Shown: in pieces, positions 22,074 through 30,935 of the stretch
Layout of the letters: every line of letters starts with the position of its first letter
Numbering within the stretch: position 1 is the first letter of the stretch
From: Terriglobia bacterium
GTDB lineage: Bacteria; Acidobacteriota; Terriglobia; JAIQFV01
NCBI GenBank assembly: GCA_020073085.1
Contig: JAIQFV010000024.1
Location: 1 to 53,502, forward strand
DNA length: 53,502 nucleotides
Reading direction: 5' to 3'
The notes under the pieces: model-generated
What the model was told of the DNA's origin: nothing
Databases searched by the model: none
Seen by the model: the letters and a program-made list of their open reading frames with translations, nothing else
Program-made: the position numbers and the translations under genes

Positions 22074-23081
22074 ATGAAAATCCTCGTCACCGGCGGAGCA
22101 GGCTTCATCGGATCGAATTTTATTCGGTTCATGCTCGAGAGCTATACTGATACAGAGATTGTGAATCTCGACAAGCTCACTTACGCCGGAAACCTCGATA
22201 ACCTCAGGGACCTGGAGACGCATCCTCACTACACCTTTGTCCGCGGCGACATTTGTGATCGCACCCTTGTTGAAAAGCTTGTGTCCGCCGGGCTGGACGC
22301 CGTGGTGAATTTCGCCGCCGAAACTCACGTGGATCGTTCCATTGAGGATGCGCGGTCGTTTATTGAAACCAATGTTTTGGGGACCCATTGTCTGCTTGAA
22401 GCAGCCCGCGGGAACAAGGTCGCTCGATTCCTCCAAATTTCCACCGATGAAGTTTACGGCTCACTTCCCGATACCGGCTTTTTCACTGAAGAGACTTCGC
22501 TCCGTCCAAACAGCCCTTATGCGGCATCAAAGGCTGCCTCGGATTTATTGGTGAAGGCCTACGTGCACACCTTCGCGTTTCCGGGCATTATCACGCGTTG
22601 TTCCAACAATTATGGTCCGTATCAATTTCCCGAGAAATTTCTTCCCCTGATGATCAACAACGCGCGGCAGGGAAAACCCTTGCCTGTTTATGGGGATGGC
22701 CTTTACGTCCGGGACTGGTTGTTTGCCCGCGACCATTGCCGGGCCATTGATCTCGTGCTGCGCCGGGGTCGGGCGGGCGAGGTCTACAACATCGGCGGAA
22801 ACAATGAATGGCGAAACATCGATATCGCCAAATTAATTCTCCGCCACCTGGGGCAGCCGGAGTCGCTTCTCACTTTTGTGAAAGACCGGCCCGGCCATGA
22901 CCGGCGTTATGCTATCGATGCCAGCAAGATTTTTCGTGAGCTGGGCTGGAAACCCGAGACCCCGTTTGAAGAAGGGCTCCGGGCGACCATCGGCTGGTAT
23001 CTGGAGAATAAGACCTGGCTTGACAAAGTCACGAGTGGTGAATATCGGAATTACTATGAGCGCATGTACAGCAATCGTTAA
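22074..23081 (+). CDS. rmlB: dTDP-glucose 4,6-dehydratase
   Basis: 335 residues, the usual RmlB length. It converts dTDP-glucose to dTDP-4-keto-6-deoxyglucose with tightly bound NAD. Extended SDR motifs: TGGAGFIGSNFIRFML at the N-terminus, FAAETHVDRS, STDEVYG, and the catalytic YAASKAASD (Tyr-x3-Lys). GRVYNIGG-like VYNIGGNNEW and DRPGHDRRYAID are the dehydratase-specific C-terminal elements. It follows the repeat arrays with no strong ribosome binding site and is followed 12 nt later by the ABC ATPase, with which it should be cotranscribed. Confidence 0.95.
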   Translation: MKILVTGGAGFIGSNFIRFMLESYTDTEIVNLDKLTYAGNLDNLRDLETHPHYTFVRGDICDRTLVEKLVSAGLDAVVNFAAETHVDRSIEDARSFIETNVLGTHCLLEAARGNKVARFLQISTDEVYGSLPDTGFFTEETSLRPNSPYAASKAASDLLVKAYVHTFAFPGIITRCSNNYGPYQFPEKFLPLMINNARQGKPLPVYGDGLYVRDWLFARDHCRAIDLVLRRGRAGEVYNIGGNNEWRNIDIAKLILRHLGQPESLLTFVKDRPGHDRRYAIDASKIFRELGWKPETPFEEGLRATIGWYLENKTWLDKVTSGEYRNYYERMYSNR

Positions 23082-23093
23082 AAAGGGCAGGCT

Positions 23094-24374
23094 ATGATTG
23101 CCGTTCGCGCGGAACACCTTTCGAAGAGCTATCGCATTTATTCCAAGCCCTCGGCGCGTCTGCAGGAACTCCTCTCGTTCAACCGGCTGAATCGCCATAA
23201 GGATTTCTGGGCGGTGGAGGATGTCAGCTTCGAGGTGGAGCGGGGCACGACCGTTGGCATCATCGGCGTGAATGGCTCGGGGAAATCCACACTGCTTCAG
23301 CTCGTGGCCGGCATTTTGCAGCCCTCCCGCGGGACGGTGACGACTCAGGGGAGGATCTCGGCCTTGCTGGAGTTGGGTTCAGGTTTTAATCCGGAATTCA
23401 GCGGCCGGGAAAACGTTTTTATTAATGGGGCGCTACTGGGATTGAGTCGCGGTGAGATCGAATCCCGGCTGGGCTCCATCGAGCGGTTTGCGGAGATCGG
23501 CGAGTTCTTCGACCAGCCGGTCAAGACCTACTCGAGCGGCATGTTTGTGCGGCTGGCGTTTGCCGTGGCCATCAACGTCGAGCCGGAAATCCTGATCATT
23601 GACGAGGCGCTTGCCGTGGGCGACGGCATCTTTCAGCATCGCTGCATGCACAAGATCCTGCAGCTGAGGAACGAGGGGAAGACAATCTTCTTTGTGTCCC
23701 ATGATAACTCCGCCATCAAACGGCTCTGCGACGAGGTGATCCTCCTCGACGGAGGCCGGCAGGTGGCGTCGGGCGACGCGGATTCGATGGTTCAGAAATA
23801 TCTGGAGCTCATGTATACCCGGGAAAAGCGCTATGCCGCCGAGTTCAGCTCAAAATCGAATGGAGATTTCGGGGAGTCGAAGAACTTCTTTGATATTCCG
23901 CCGGAGGCGGTGGTCTCCACGATCCCCAACGTGGACCATCGCTTTGGAGACGGCCGGGCCGAGTTGCTGGGCATCGAGATTTCGGGCGAGGAGGGAATTC
24001 CGAAAAGGAGCTTTGCGCCCGGCGAGCGGATGCAGGTCAAGATCTCCGCGCGGTTCAAGGACGCCCTGGAAACACCCATCATTGGATTCATCATCCGCGA
24101 CCCCTTGGGGGTTGATTTGTCGGCCACCAACACTGACTATGACAATGCGCCGCTGGGCCGGGTCAAGCCCGGGGAAATTCGCACGGCGGATTTTGAAGTT
24201 CAGCTGCCGCACCTCCGGCCGGGAAATTATTCTATCTCCCCCGCGGTCGCTGAGGGAACCGCCTTCCGTCACACCATGTGCGACTGGATCGACAATGCCG
24301 TGGTCTTTTCCATTGAAACCGGCGAATTGATCCACGGTTTGATGCGGTTCAACATTTCAGTTAAAGTGCATTAG
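23094..24374 (+). CDS. polysaccharide ABC exporter ATPase, Wzt type with C-terminal binding domain
   Basis: 426 residues. The ATPase domain covers about 1-245: Walker A GVNGSGKST (about 58-66), the KpsT/Wzt-type RISALLELGSGFNPEFSGREN, signature YSSGM, Walker B EILIIDEAL and the switch His in VSHD. The C-terminal 150 residues form a separate beta-rich domain (AELLGIEISGEEG, RMQVKISARFKDAL, FSIETGELIHGLMRFNI) like the Wzt carbohydrate-binding domain, which recognises a finished, capped glycan before export. The permease Wzm is not in the window, so the transporter is incomplete here. The next gene is a candidate chain terminator. Confidence 0.9.
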   Translation: MIAVRAEHLSKSYRIYSKPSARLQELLSFNRLNRHKDFWAVEDVSFEVERGTTVGIIGVNGSGKSTLLQLVAGILQPSRGTVTTQGRISALLELGSGFNPEFSGRENVFINGALLGLSRGEIESRLGSIERFAEIGEFFDQPVKTYSSGMFVRLAFAVAINVEPEILIIDEALAVGDGIFQHRCMHKILQLRNEGKTIFFVSHDNSAIKRLCDEVILLDGGRQVASGDADSMVQKYLELMYTREKRYAAEFSSKSNGDFGESKNFFDIPPEAVVSTIPNVDHRFGDGRAELLGIEISGEEGIPKRSFAPGERMQVKISARFKDALETPIIGFIIRDPLGVDLSATNTDYDNAPLGRVKPGEIRTADFEVQLPHLRPGNYSISPAVAEGTAFRHTMCDWIDNAVVFSIETGELIHGLMRFNISVKVH

Positions 24375-24401
24375 TTGCGCTGTGCCTGTGCGGTGAATTC
24401 T

Positions 24402-25565
24402 ATGACAGACTCGACCAAGACAGACTTGACATTTACCGGCGAGCGGTTTGTTCCCGGTGAAGGCGGGGCGCGGATCGCCTACGAGCATTATCACCGCTAT
24501 TTTTTTGCGCAGAGCCTTGCCCATGGAAAGGTGGTCCTGGATCTCGGCTGCGGCGAAGGCTACGGCGCGAGCCTGCTCGCGGAAGTTGCCGAACACGTCA
24601 CTGGGATCGATCTTTCGCCGGAGGCGGTTGAACACGCCCGCTTGCGCTACCCACGGGCGAATCTGAACTTCCTGTCTGGCGACTGTCGAAAGACCGGTTT
24701 GCCCGAACGGCACTTTGATCTTGTCGTCTGTTTCGAGATGATCGAGCACATCGCCGAGCACGAAGAGCTCTTGCGGGAGGTTCATCGACTGCTCAAGCCG
24801 GGCGGGGTGTTCGTGGTTTCTTCTCCGGACAAGGAGTTCTATTCCGATCGGGAAGGATTCGAAAATCCGTTCCACTTAAAAGAACTGTATCTCCGGGGTT
24901 TTGATGGTTTGCTGCGGAAGAATTTTTCACACGTTATCCTGTTTGCCCAAAGCCTGTGCCTGGGGTCCGTGTTGTGGAGAATCGCGTCGCCGTCAAAGGA
25001 CGTCGAATACCGGCCTGAACTCATCGAGGTTGAAGCGAAACGGGAGAAATCGTCCCTCCGTCTGGCGCGGGTCGAAGGACACACCAAGTATGCCGTTGCG
25101 GTGTGCTCGGCGGAGCAGCTGGGACCTGAAGTGGAAGGCCTGGGGCTTTCCTGTTTAAACGACAACACCGAAACAGTTGCCAAAGAGCTGGAACAATATA
25201 ATCGGGAACTCCTTGCGATGATCGACTCGTTGCATGGCCACCTCCGCAATGTCGGAAACCTGCTCATTGACAAGGATAATCGGATCGCCCAGCGGGATCT
25301 GGCCATCCAGGAAAAAGAAAATCATATCGCCGTGCTGCATCAGGTGATCGAAGGCAAGGATCGGACCATCACGGACAAGGATCAGGCCATTGTCGCCCGC
25401 GATCTACTTATCCAGGACAAGGAGGCGCGGATCATGGGCTTGGAGCAAGCAGTCCAAATCCTGCGCGATTTCGAGATCAAGGTCAAGAGCACCCTGATGT
25501 GGCGAGCCTACCGGGCATTTGTGCGCCCTTTGCGACTGCTATTCAGGCGCGGACCAGCCTCTTGA
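24402..25565 (+). CDS. SAM methyltransferase with C-terminal coiled coil, WbdD-like design
   Basis: 387 residues from ATG 24402; the open frame from 24375 has no better start. A class I methyltransferase covers about 1-230 (VLDLGCGEGYGASLLAEV, GIDLSPEAVEHA, FDLVVCFEMIEHI, LLKPGGVFVVSSPDKEF). From about 260 to 360 runs an uninterrupted helix rich in D/K/E/I/L with repeated IxDKDxxIxxRDLxIQ units, a predicted coiled coil. It ends in a basic amphipathic segment (RAFVRPLRLLFRRG) that could touch the membrane. In O-antigen systems exported by Wzt with a binding domain, WbdD caps the chain by methylation and its coiled coil sets chain length. The neighbourhood and domain order match, but the kinase domain of WbdD is absent. 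Confidence 0.75.
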   Translation: MTDSTKTDLTFTGERFVPGEGGARIAYEHYHRYFFAQSLAHGKVVLDLGCGEGYGASLLAEVAEHVTGIDLSPEAVEHARLRYPRANLNFLSGDCRKTGLPERHFDLVVCFEMIEHIAEHEELLREVHRLLKPGGVFVVSSPDKEFYSDREGFENPFHLKELYLRGFDGLLRKNFSHVILFAQSLCLGSVLWRIASPSKDVEYRPELIEVEAKREKSSLRLARVEGHTKYAVAVCSAEQLGPEVEGLGLSCLNDNTETVAKELEQYNRELLAMIDSLHGHLRNVGNLLIDKDNRIAQRDLAIQEKENHIAVLHQVIEGKDRTITDKDQAIVARDLLIQDKEARIMGLEQAVQILRDFEIKVKSTLMWRAYRAFVRPLRLLFRRGPAS

Positions 25566-25593
25566 AGAACCACTCCGCTCGTTCAATCGATTT

Positions 25594-26805
25594 GTGACAA
25601 GAATATCCATTGTCATCCCCACGAAGAACGCAGGGCCTGAATTTGAGACCACCCTTGCGCGCCTGAGAAGCCAGGAGAGCGATGCCGAGACCGAATTGGT
25701 GATCATTGATTCGGGGTCGACAGATTCAACCGTTCCCCTCGCCGAGCGCTTGGGGGCAAACGTGTTGCACGTTCAGCCCAGTTCGTTCAACCACGGAGAG
25801 ACTCGAAATCGCGCCATTCAGGAAGCGAGCGGAGAAATCATTGTCCTGACCGTTCAGGACGCCGTGGCGGCAGACACACAATGGCTGCGCCGGCTCACGG
25901 AGTGGTTCTCAAGCGATGCCCAAGTGGCCGGCTCCTTCGGAATCCAGGTGGCGCGGCCGGACGCCGATTTACTCGCCACCTGGGAAGTCGAGACGCACAA
26001 TAAGATCTTTAATAAGGGAACCCGGGTCAAATCGCTCTCCTCCTGGGACGACTTCTTGCGTCGGGATTTCATGGGACGCTTTGACCTCGCCCTCTTCGAT
26101 AACGTGAGTTCAGCCATCCGAAAGTCGGTGTGGCAGCAGATCCCCTTCAGGCCGGCTGAATTCGCCGAAGACATGGAGTGGGCGCTCGAGGTGATGAGGG
26201 CGGGTTACCGGATCGTGCACGAGCCCAAGGCGGCGGTGATTCACTCCCACACTCGGCCGGCCCTATACCGGTTGAAGCGGCACTTTGTGACTACCAAGCG
26301 AGTGATGCAAGTGCTGGAGTCTGAAGCGGAAGACTATTCACGCTACACGGATGTGACGCTGTTCAATGATATGCTGGCATTCGCTATACAAGTGGAGGAG
26401 TTGATCCAACGGGCACAAGACTCCTCGCCGGGGATGACCGTGGAGGTTCCACCACTCGAGTTCCGCCCCCTGAATGCCGTTACTCCCGCGATTGACAAGG
26501 AAGGACCGGGAATTGCAGCGGTCTTGAAGAAACTGTTTGGCCGCCTGACATCAGGGCGGGTGGTTGTTCCCCCGGGTGTGCCTGCGAGTGAGGATCCCCT
26601 GCGTGGGAGCTTCAACTTTACCATGAAGGAATTGCTGAGGCGGTACCCTTCGTTGAAGCAGGAAGAACTCCAGTTTTTGTTTCTCAATGTGGCAGCACGT
26701 GCCGCCGGGGACGTGCTGAGTAAATATTATTATTGGTGCAACAAGAACCAGAAGCTCAGCGAGTCCATGAGAATGCTTGGCGCCAGCCTTTCCCAGGGAA
26801 TTTAG
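25594..26805 (+). CDS. GT2 glycosyltransferase, probable rhamnosyltransferase
   Basis: 403 residues from GTG 25594, just before the GT-A strand ISIVIPTKNAG; the open frame extends back over the previous gene. Family motifs are IDSGSTDSTVPLAE (DxD-like region), SSFNHGETRNRAI (typical of rhamnosyl-transferring GT2 enzymes), VQDAVAAD and the acceptor-side AEDMEWALEVMRAGYRI. A C-terminal extension of about 170 residues (from LFNDMLAFA) is helical and unassigned. Given rmlA, rmlB and an rmlC-like gene nearby, dTDP-rhamnose is a reasonable donor (inference). It lies between the methyltransferase and a GT4 gene in one direction with short gaps. Confidence 0.82.
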   Translation: MTRISIVIPTKNAGPEFETTLARLRSQESDAETELVIIDSGSTDSTVPLAERLGANVLHVQPSSFNHGETRNRAIQEASGEIIVLTVQDAVAADTQWLRRLTEWFSSDAQVAGSFGIQVARPDADLLATWEVETHNKIFNKGTRVKSLSSWDDFLRRDFMGRFDLALFDNVSSAIRKSVWQQIPFRPAEFAEDMEWALEVMRAGYRIVHEPKAAVIHSHTRPALYRLKRHFVTTKRVMQVLESEAEDYSRYTDVTLFNDMLAFAIQVEELIQRAQDSSPGMTVEVPPLEFRPLNAVTPAIDKEGPGIAAVLKKLFGRLTSGRVVVPPGVPASEDPLRGSFNFTMKELLRRYPSLKQEELQFLFLNVAARAAGDVLSKYYYWCNKNQKLSESMRMLGASLSQGI

Positions 26806-26824
26806 ATATGCCGTTGAAGGCCTC

Positions 26825-28090
26825 ATGAAAATTCTTCAGGTGATTCACCAGTACCTGCCGAAGCATCAAGCTGGAAGCGAGATTTACACCCATTCTCTTT
26901 CAAAGGCACTGAAGCAACTCGGACACGAGGTCAGGGTCTTTGCCTTTGAGTATGGAGGCGGGCCCGACGGCGGACAGGCCCGCTGGGAAGAGTATGATTC
27001 CATTCCCGTCTACCGTGTTCATCACACTCCGGACGCCTGGGGTCGCCTCTACTGGATCGGACAAGCCGCCTATTCGTTCAAAGACGATTGGGTGGGGATG
27101 CGGTTTGGAGAGATGCTTAGGGAGTTTCGACCCGAAATCGTCCATGCTCAGCATTTGCACAATGTCTCCGGAGCCATCGTCCGCCACGCCAAACAGGCCC
27201 GAATTCCCGTGGTCATGACCTTGCATGATTATTGGCTCATGTGCCCGAGGATTAACCTGTACGACTACCAGAAACAGATTTGTACACATTCCTATGGCGG
27301 GTGGCGTTGTGGGCGCTGTATGGAACTATCCCCCCAGATGGGTCTTGACGCCCGGCTCTCGCACCTTTTTGCCCCGTTGTTTGCCTACCGTCGCCAGTAT
27401 CTTCGGACGGTGATTCGAGAGATTGATTTGTTTATTTCCCCCTCGAATTTCTTGCGCCAGCATATGATTGAGTTTGGAATCCCTTCACGGAAAATCATCG
27501 CCTCCGATAATGGCTACGACGTCACACGATTCCTCGGGTACCAGAAGACTGAATCGTCCCAATTCCGGATCGGTTACATTGGATCCCAAATGGAACACAA
27601 GGGGATCCATCTTCTCATTGAGGCCTTCCGTCGACTGGAGGGGAACGCCGTGCTTAAATTCTATGGCGATACTATGGTTCAGCCGGAGTACGGGAGGCGT
27701 ATCAGGGGGATGGCGCAGGGGGACCCTCGAATCCTCTTCTGCGGCCGGTTCGAGAATGACCGGATCGCCAAAGTACTATCAGAGATCGATGTCCTTGTGA
27801 TACCCTCGCTGTGGTACGAAAATTCTCCTTTAACCATCCACGAAGCCTCCTTGGCTCGAGTCCCCGTGGTAGCGGCGGGCTTGGGTGGAATGGCCGAGTT
27901 TGTTCAGGACGGCGCGAATGGACTTCATTTTGAGTTTGGGAACAGTGAAGACCTCTACCGAAAGCTGTCGATGTTGGAGCAAGATCGGTCTCGGGTGGCC
28001 GCCCTCGACCAGTTTCCCGCAGTGAAGACGATTGAGGAGAATGCAGTGGAAATGGAACACCTCTATGAGACGCTTAAACGATCGGTATAA
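26825..28090 (+). CDS. GT4 glycosyltransferase with CxxC insert (1 of 3 related)
   Basis: 421 residues from ATG 26825, where MKILQVIHQYLPKHQAGSE begins the first Rossmann domain; upstream frame overlaps the GT2 gene. The acceptor half has EIVHAQHLHN and TLHDYWLMCPR followed by a small Cys-containing insert (GGWRCGRCMEL). The donor half has IGYIGSQMEHKGIHLL and SLWYENSPLTIHEASLARV, giving the Glu-x7-Glu motif. It transfers a sugar from a nucleotide sugar with retention; the sugar is unknown. It shares the HDxWxxC / CxxC / WYEN layout with the genes at 32660 and 41168, so the three are paralogues. Confidence 0.87.
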   Translation: MKILQVIHQYLPKHQAGSEIYTHSLSKALKQLGHEVRVFAFEYGGGPDGGQARWEEYDSIPVYRVHHTPDAWGRLYWIGQAAYSFKDDWVGMRFGEMLREFRPEIVHAQHLHNVSGAIVRHAKQARIPVVMTLHDYWLMCPRINLYDYQKQICTHSYGGWRCGRCMELSPQMGLDARLSHLFAPLFAYRRQYLRTVIREIDLFISPSNFLRQHMIEFGIPSRKIIASDNGYDVTRFLGYQKTESSQFRIGYIGSQMEHKGIHLLIEAFRRLEGNAVLKFYGDTMVQPEYGRRIRGMAQGDPRILFCGRFENDRIAKVLSEIDVLVIPSLWYENSPLTIHEASLARVPVVAAGLGGMAEFVQDGANGLHFEFGNSEDLYRKLSMLEQDRSRVAALDQFPAVKTIEENAVEMEHLYETLKRSV

Positions 28091-29279
28091 TCGGCTGAAG
28101 GAGTTGAATGCCCGTTACGTGGACGAGCAGGAGTGCTCCCGCGCGGTGGTGTGTCACGGGCTGCCGGTTCACTTCACGGTCGAGAATACGAATCGCTGCA
28201 ATCTGCGATGCCCGCACTGCCAGATTCACAGTCCGGAGTACAACTACACTTACGCAAAACGGCATGTGGATATGGAGATGGCCTTGTTTGAAAAGCTGGC
28301 TCGAGAGACTTTTCCTTGGGTGAAGCGGGTCTGCCTTTCCGTTTCTGGAGAGGCGATTATGTCGAGAAATTTTGATGCGGTGTGCGATGTGCTGGAGGCT
28401 TATGGGGTGGGCCTGGAAATCAATTCGAATGGCACGTTGCTGACAGAAAGGAACGTCCGGAAAATGCTGGGCTTGCTCCAGTGGGTCACAGTCTCCTTTG
28501 ATGGGTTTCGAAAGGAGACCTTTGAAAAATGGCGCGCTGGGGCGGACTACGATCGAGTGATTGACAATGTCAAATCCCTGAATCGGCTTCGAGAAAGGCT
28601 TCCCGTAGGCCTTCGGCCGCATTTGAATTTCACGTATGTTCTCATGCGAGAAAACATCGAGGAATTTCCGGCGTTTGTAGATTTGGCCCACACGCTCCAG
28701 GCGGATTCAATTGCCGGAACTCATGTGGTGGTCTTCGACGAACACATGCGTAACCAGTCGTTGATTTATCACAAGGCCTTGGCGAATGAATGCCTGGGGC
28801 GAGCCCGAAGGCGGGCTGCCGAGATCGGACTGACTGCTTACCTCCCACCCGAATATGATCTGGCGGATGGCGCAACAGTCAGTCGCCTCCGAGCCGCATC
28901 CCGCGCGAGCGGACCCCCGCTGGATTGTTCCTTTCTATGGCGACGGAGTTACCTCGAACTCGATGGGGATGTTCCTACCTGTTGCGTCTCCGGTCGGCCG
29001 GTCGTGGATAATCTGAAAGAAAAGAGTTTTTGGGACATCTGGAATGGCCAAAATTACCGCTGGATGCGGGCCAGCCTGGGCAGTCAGAAGAAACTCGCGT
29101 GTTGTGCGAACTGCTGCATTGATCCTTTTCATATTCAAAGTGGCACCGAGCGGGCCTTCATTATTCCACAGAACAAAGCGAACAGCCGAAGTCAAGATGA
29201 GTTGTTGACGATGGTCCCCGCGGGAGGCCGATCATCATACGATGGTCCGCCGGGTACCGTCCTCCGGGCGAGTCTTTAA
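28065..29279 (+). CDS. radical SAM/SPASM protein in the glycan locus
   Basis: 404 residues from ATG 28065, overlapping the GT4 gene by 26 nt; ATG 28041 is an alternative. The radical SAM cluster motif is NRCNLRCPHC (CxxxCxxC), preceded by VHFTVE. SINSNG-like EINSNGTLL and VTVSFDGFRKETFEKWR are conserved barrel strands. The C-terminal part has the SPASM-type cysteines: CSFLWRRSYLELDGDVPTCC, then KSFWDIWNG and CANCCID. Such proteins bind a second iron-sulfur cluster and modify peptides or sugars. Overlap with a glycosyltransferase suggests a role in sugar modification or a glycopeptide. Substrate unknown. Confidence 0.85.
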   Translation: MRRLNDRYNRLKELNARYVDEQECSRAVVCHGLPVHFTVENTNRCNLRCPHCQIHSPEYNYTYAKRHVDMEMALFEKLARETFPWVKRVCLSVSGEAIMSRNFDAVCDVLEAYGVGLEINSNGTLLTERNVRKMLGLLQWVTVSFDGFRKETFEKWRAGADYDRVIDNVKSLNRLRERLPVGLRPHLNFTYVLMRENIEEFPAFVDLAHTLQADSIAGTHVVVFDEHMRNQSLIYHKALANECLGRARRRAAEIGLTAYLPPEYDLADGATVSRLRAASRASGPPLDCSFLWRRSYLELDGDVPTCCVSGRPVVDNLKEKSFWDIWNGQNYRWMRASLGSQKKLACCANCCIDPFHIQSGTERAFIIPQNKANSRSQDELLTMVPAGGRSSYDGPPGTVLRASL

Positions 29280-29541
29280 GTGTCAAATGTGACCGACCTT
29301 GGCGCTCCTCCCATGGGCGCAACTCCTTCTTTCCTCCGAAGAAACCTTTTCAACCGTTCGTTGAGGCCCCCGATTGCCACCCCCGCAGACACCAGGCTGC
29401 AAGGCTGCCGAATTGATGGAGGGCTCGGCGGGAAATTGACCCATCCAGATTCGATTCGAGAATCGGCATTTCTCAACTGAGAAGTGCGCCGGCGCCCCTA
29501 AAAACGCCAATGGGAGTGTCGGCCATAGTTTCCGGTGGATA

Positions 29542-30519
29542 TCATCCAAGCGACCCCGTGACGAAAGCTGGGGATTTGTCTTTGGATCCTAAGGTTTTTT
29601 GGGACGCTACTATCAATGCGAAGTCACTGCCGATGAGGCCGGCGTCTTCGAGAGTGTTTTCGAGGTATGCCAGCACATCAAGCCAGGCCCTGTGTTCCGC
29701 TTGCTTCTCATCGAAGTTGCCCGCAATGTTCTCCAATATGAATTGAAGCAGGGTTCCCCCATACGGTTTGAATTCGATGATGCGAAAGAAGCGTTGCAGG
29801 AGGGGGAGTATATCGGAGGACCGGACGGCCTCGGAAGGATCGTTGTCATCAAACCAGGAGAGGGGGTGGATTTGATGCCCGCTCTTTATCTCCGTGGTCA
29901 CCTTTCCTTCACGAATGATCCGGCGTAAATCTTGTGGCAGGATATTCAAGAGATCATTAATCAGCTTTATTTGGATCGGCGGAAGTTGAAATCGCGTGGG
30001 ACCGATATATTCGTTCAAGATGAAATAGCCTGATGGTTTCAATCCGTTTCGTACTCCTTCAAATACTGCTTCTAAAGCTTGAACATGATGGATGCTCATT
30101 GAGGCAAAGACAGCTTCATACCGGTTTATCGGCACCTGTAATTGGTTCAAATCCGCAACCGCATAATTGATCCGAGGGAGAAGGCCTTCAATTTCAGCGG
30201 TCTTCCTTGCGGTCTCAATGGCTCCCGAGGAGGCATCATAAGCATCAAAAATAGCGACCGCCCCGGCATGAAGTGCATAACGTTCCAATCCTCCGTCTCC
30301 ACAGCCCAGCGAGAGAGCACGGTTTACAGGGGTGGGGAAGTATTGTTGGAGGATGTACCTGAACCAGTCGAGCGATTCATCCCCCGTCGTTCTCCGGTTG
30401 ATATGCCTCTTGATATGTTCATGCTCCATCCAAGCAATGAGGGATCTCTGTTCCAACTCTTCGGGGGATTGATCCCACCATTTTGAGACCTTGCTGAGGG
30501 ATGAATCATCGCTTTTCAT
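29542..30519 (-). CDS. class I SAM-dependent methyltransferase, opposite strand
   Basis: 325 residues, ATG at 30519 with GGAGG upstream on the minus strand. Motif I is ALSLGCGDGGLERYAL, motif II FDAYDASSGAIETAR, then YAVADLNQL and FASMSIHHVQALEAVFEGV, and a post-motif LKPSGYFILNEYIG. The first 30 residues (VSKWWDQSPEELEQRS) form a helical lead. It is the only gene in the core glycan locus read on the minus strand, convergent with the radical SAM gene. Lower GC than its neighbours in its N-terminal half suggests a separately acquired gene. Acceptor unknown, possibly a sugar or lipid. Confidence 0.8.
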   Translation of the reverse strand: MKSDDSSLSKVSKWWDQSPEELEQRSLIAWMEHEHIKRHINRRTTGDESLDWFRYILQQYFPTPVNRALSLGCGDGGLERYALHAGAVAIFDAYDASSGAIETARKTAEIEGLLPRINYAVADLNQLQVPINRYEAVFASMSIHHVQALEAVFEGVRNGLKPSGYFILNEYIGPTRFQLPPIQIKLINDLLNILPQDLRRIIREGKVTTEIKSGHQIHPLSWFDDNDPSEAVRSSDILPLLQRFFRIIEFKPYGGTLLQFILENIAGNFDEKQAEHRAWLDVLAYLENTLEDAGLIGSDFALIVASQKTLGSKDKSPAFVTGSLG

Positions 30520-30935
30520 TCTGAACGCTTGCCTCCTCTCTGAGCTTCGGCGGGGCCCGAGGTGAAGTTCAGGCGCGTGAAGAAGCCAGAATCCCTTCTG
30601 TCATCTGGGCCCGTCAAATCTTTGTCACCCTGCAGTTTCTATTGAGTCGCACCTAAGAGCTCCACCCGGTTGGGATAGGGCTTTTGTTGAAAGTATCGCG
30701 AACAAGAGGACCCTCATGTGGATGATATGGTAAAATCCGCTCGAAGGTCTTTCCTGAGCAAGAAGCATGTGGGATCGCCGACTCTCGCACCTGCTTGGTC
30801 CGCTGGCGTTTGCGTGTCCGCTTAGATTCCTGTGGCTCCCCGGTTCGTGGGGGCCTCACAGGGTCGATCGAATGAGCCAGGCAGCGCACCCATGGTCTCC
30901 AGCGATCCGAGACAGGATTGCCCCCCGAACCTGAG
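30520..30935. other. divergent intergenic region without a supported gene
   Basis: 416 nt between the minus-strand methyltransferase and a plus-strand membrane transferase. TGGTAAAAT at 30728-30736 looks like an extended -10 box for the plus strand, but no -35 matches. Short frames here have no support. Confidence 0.4.
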
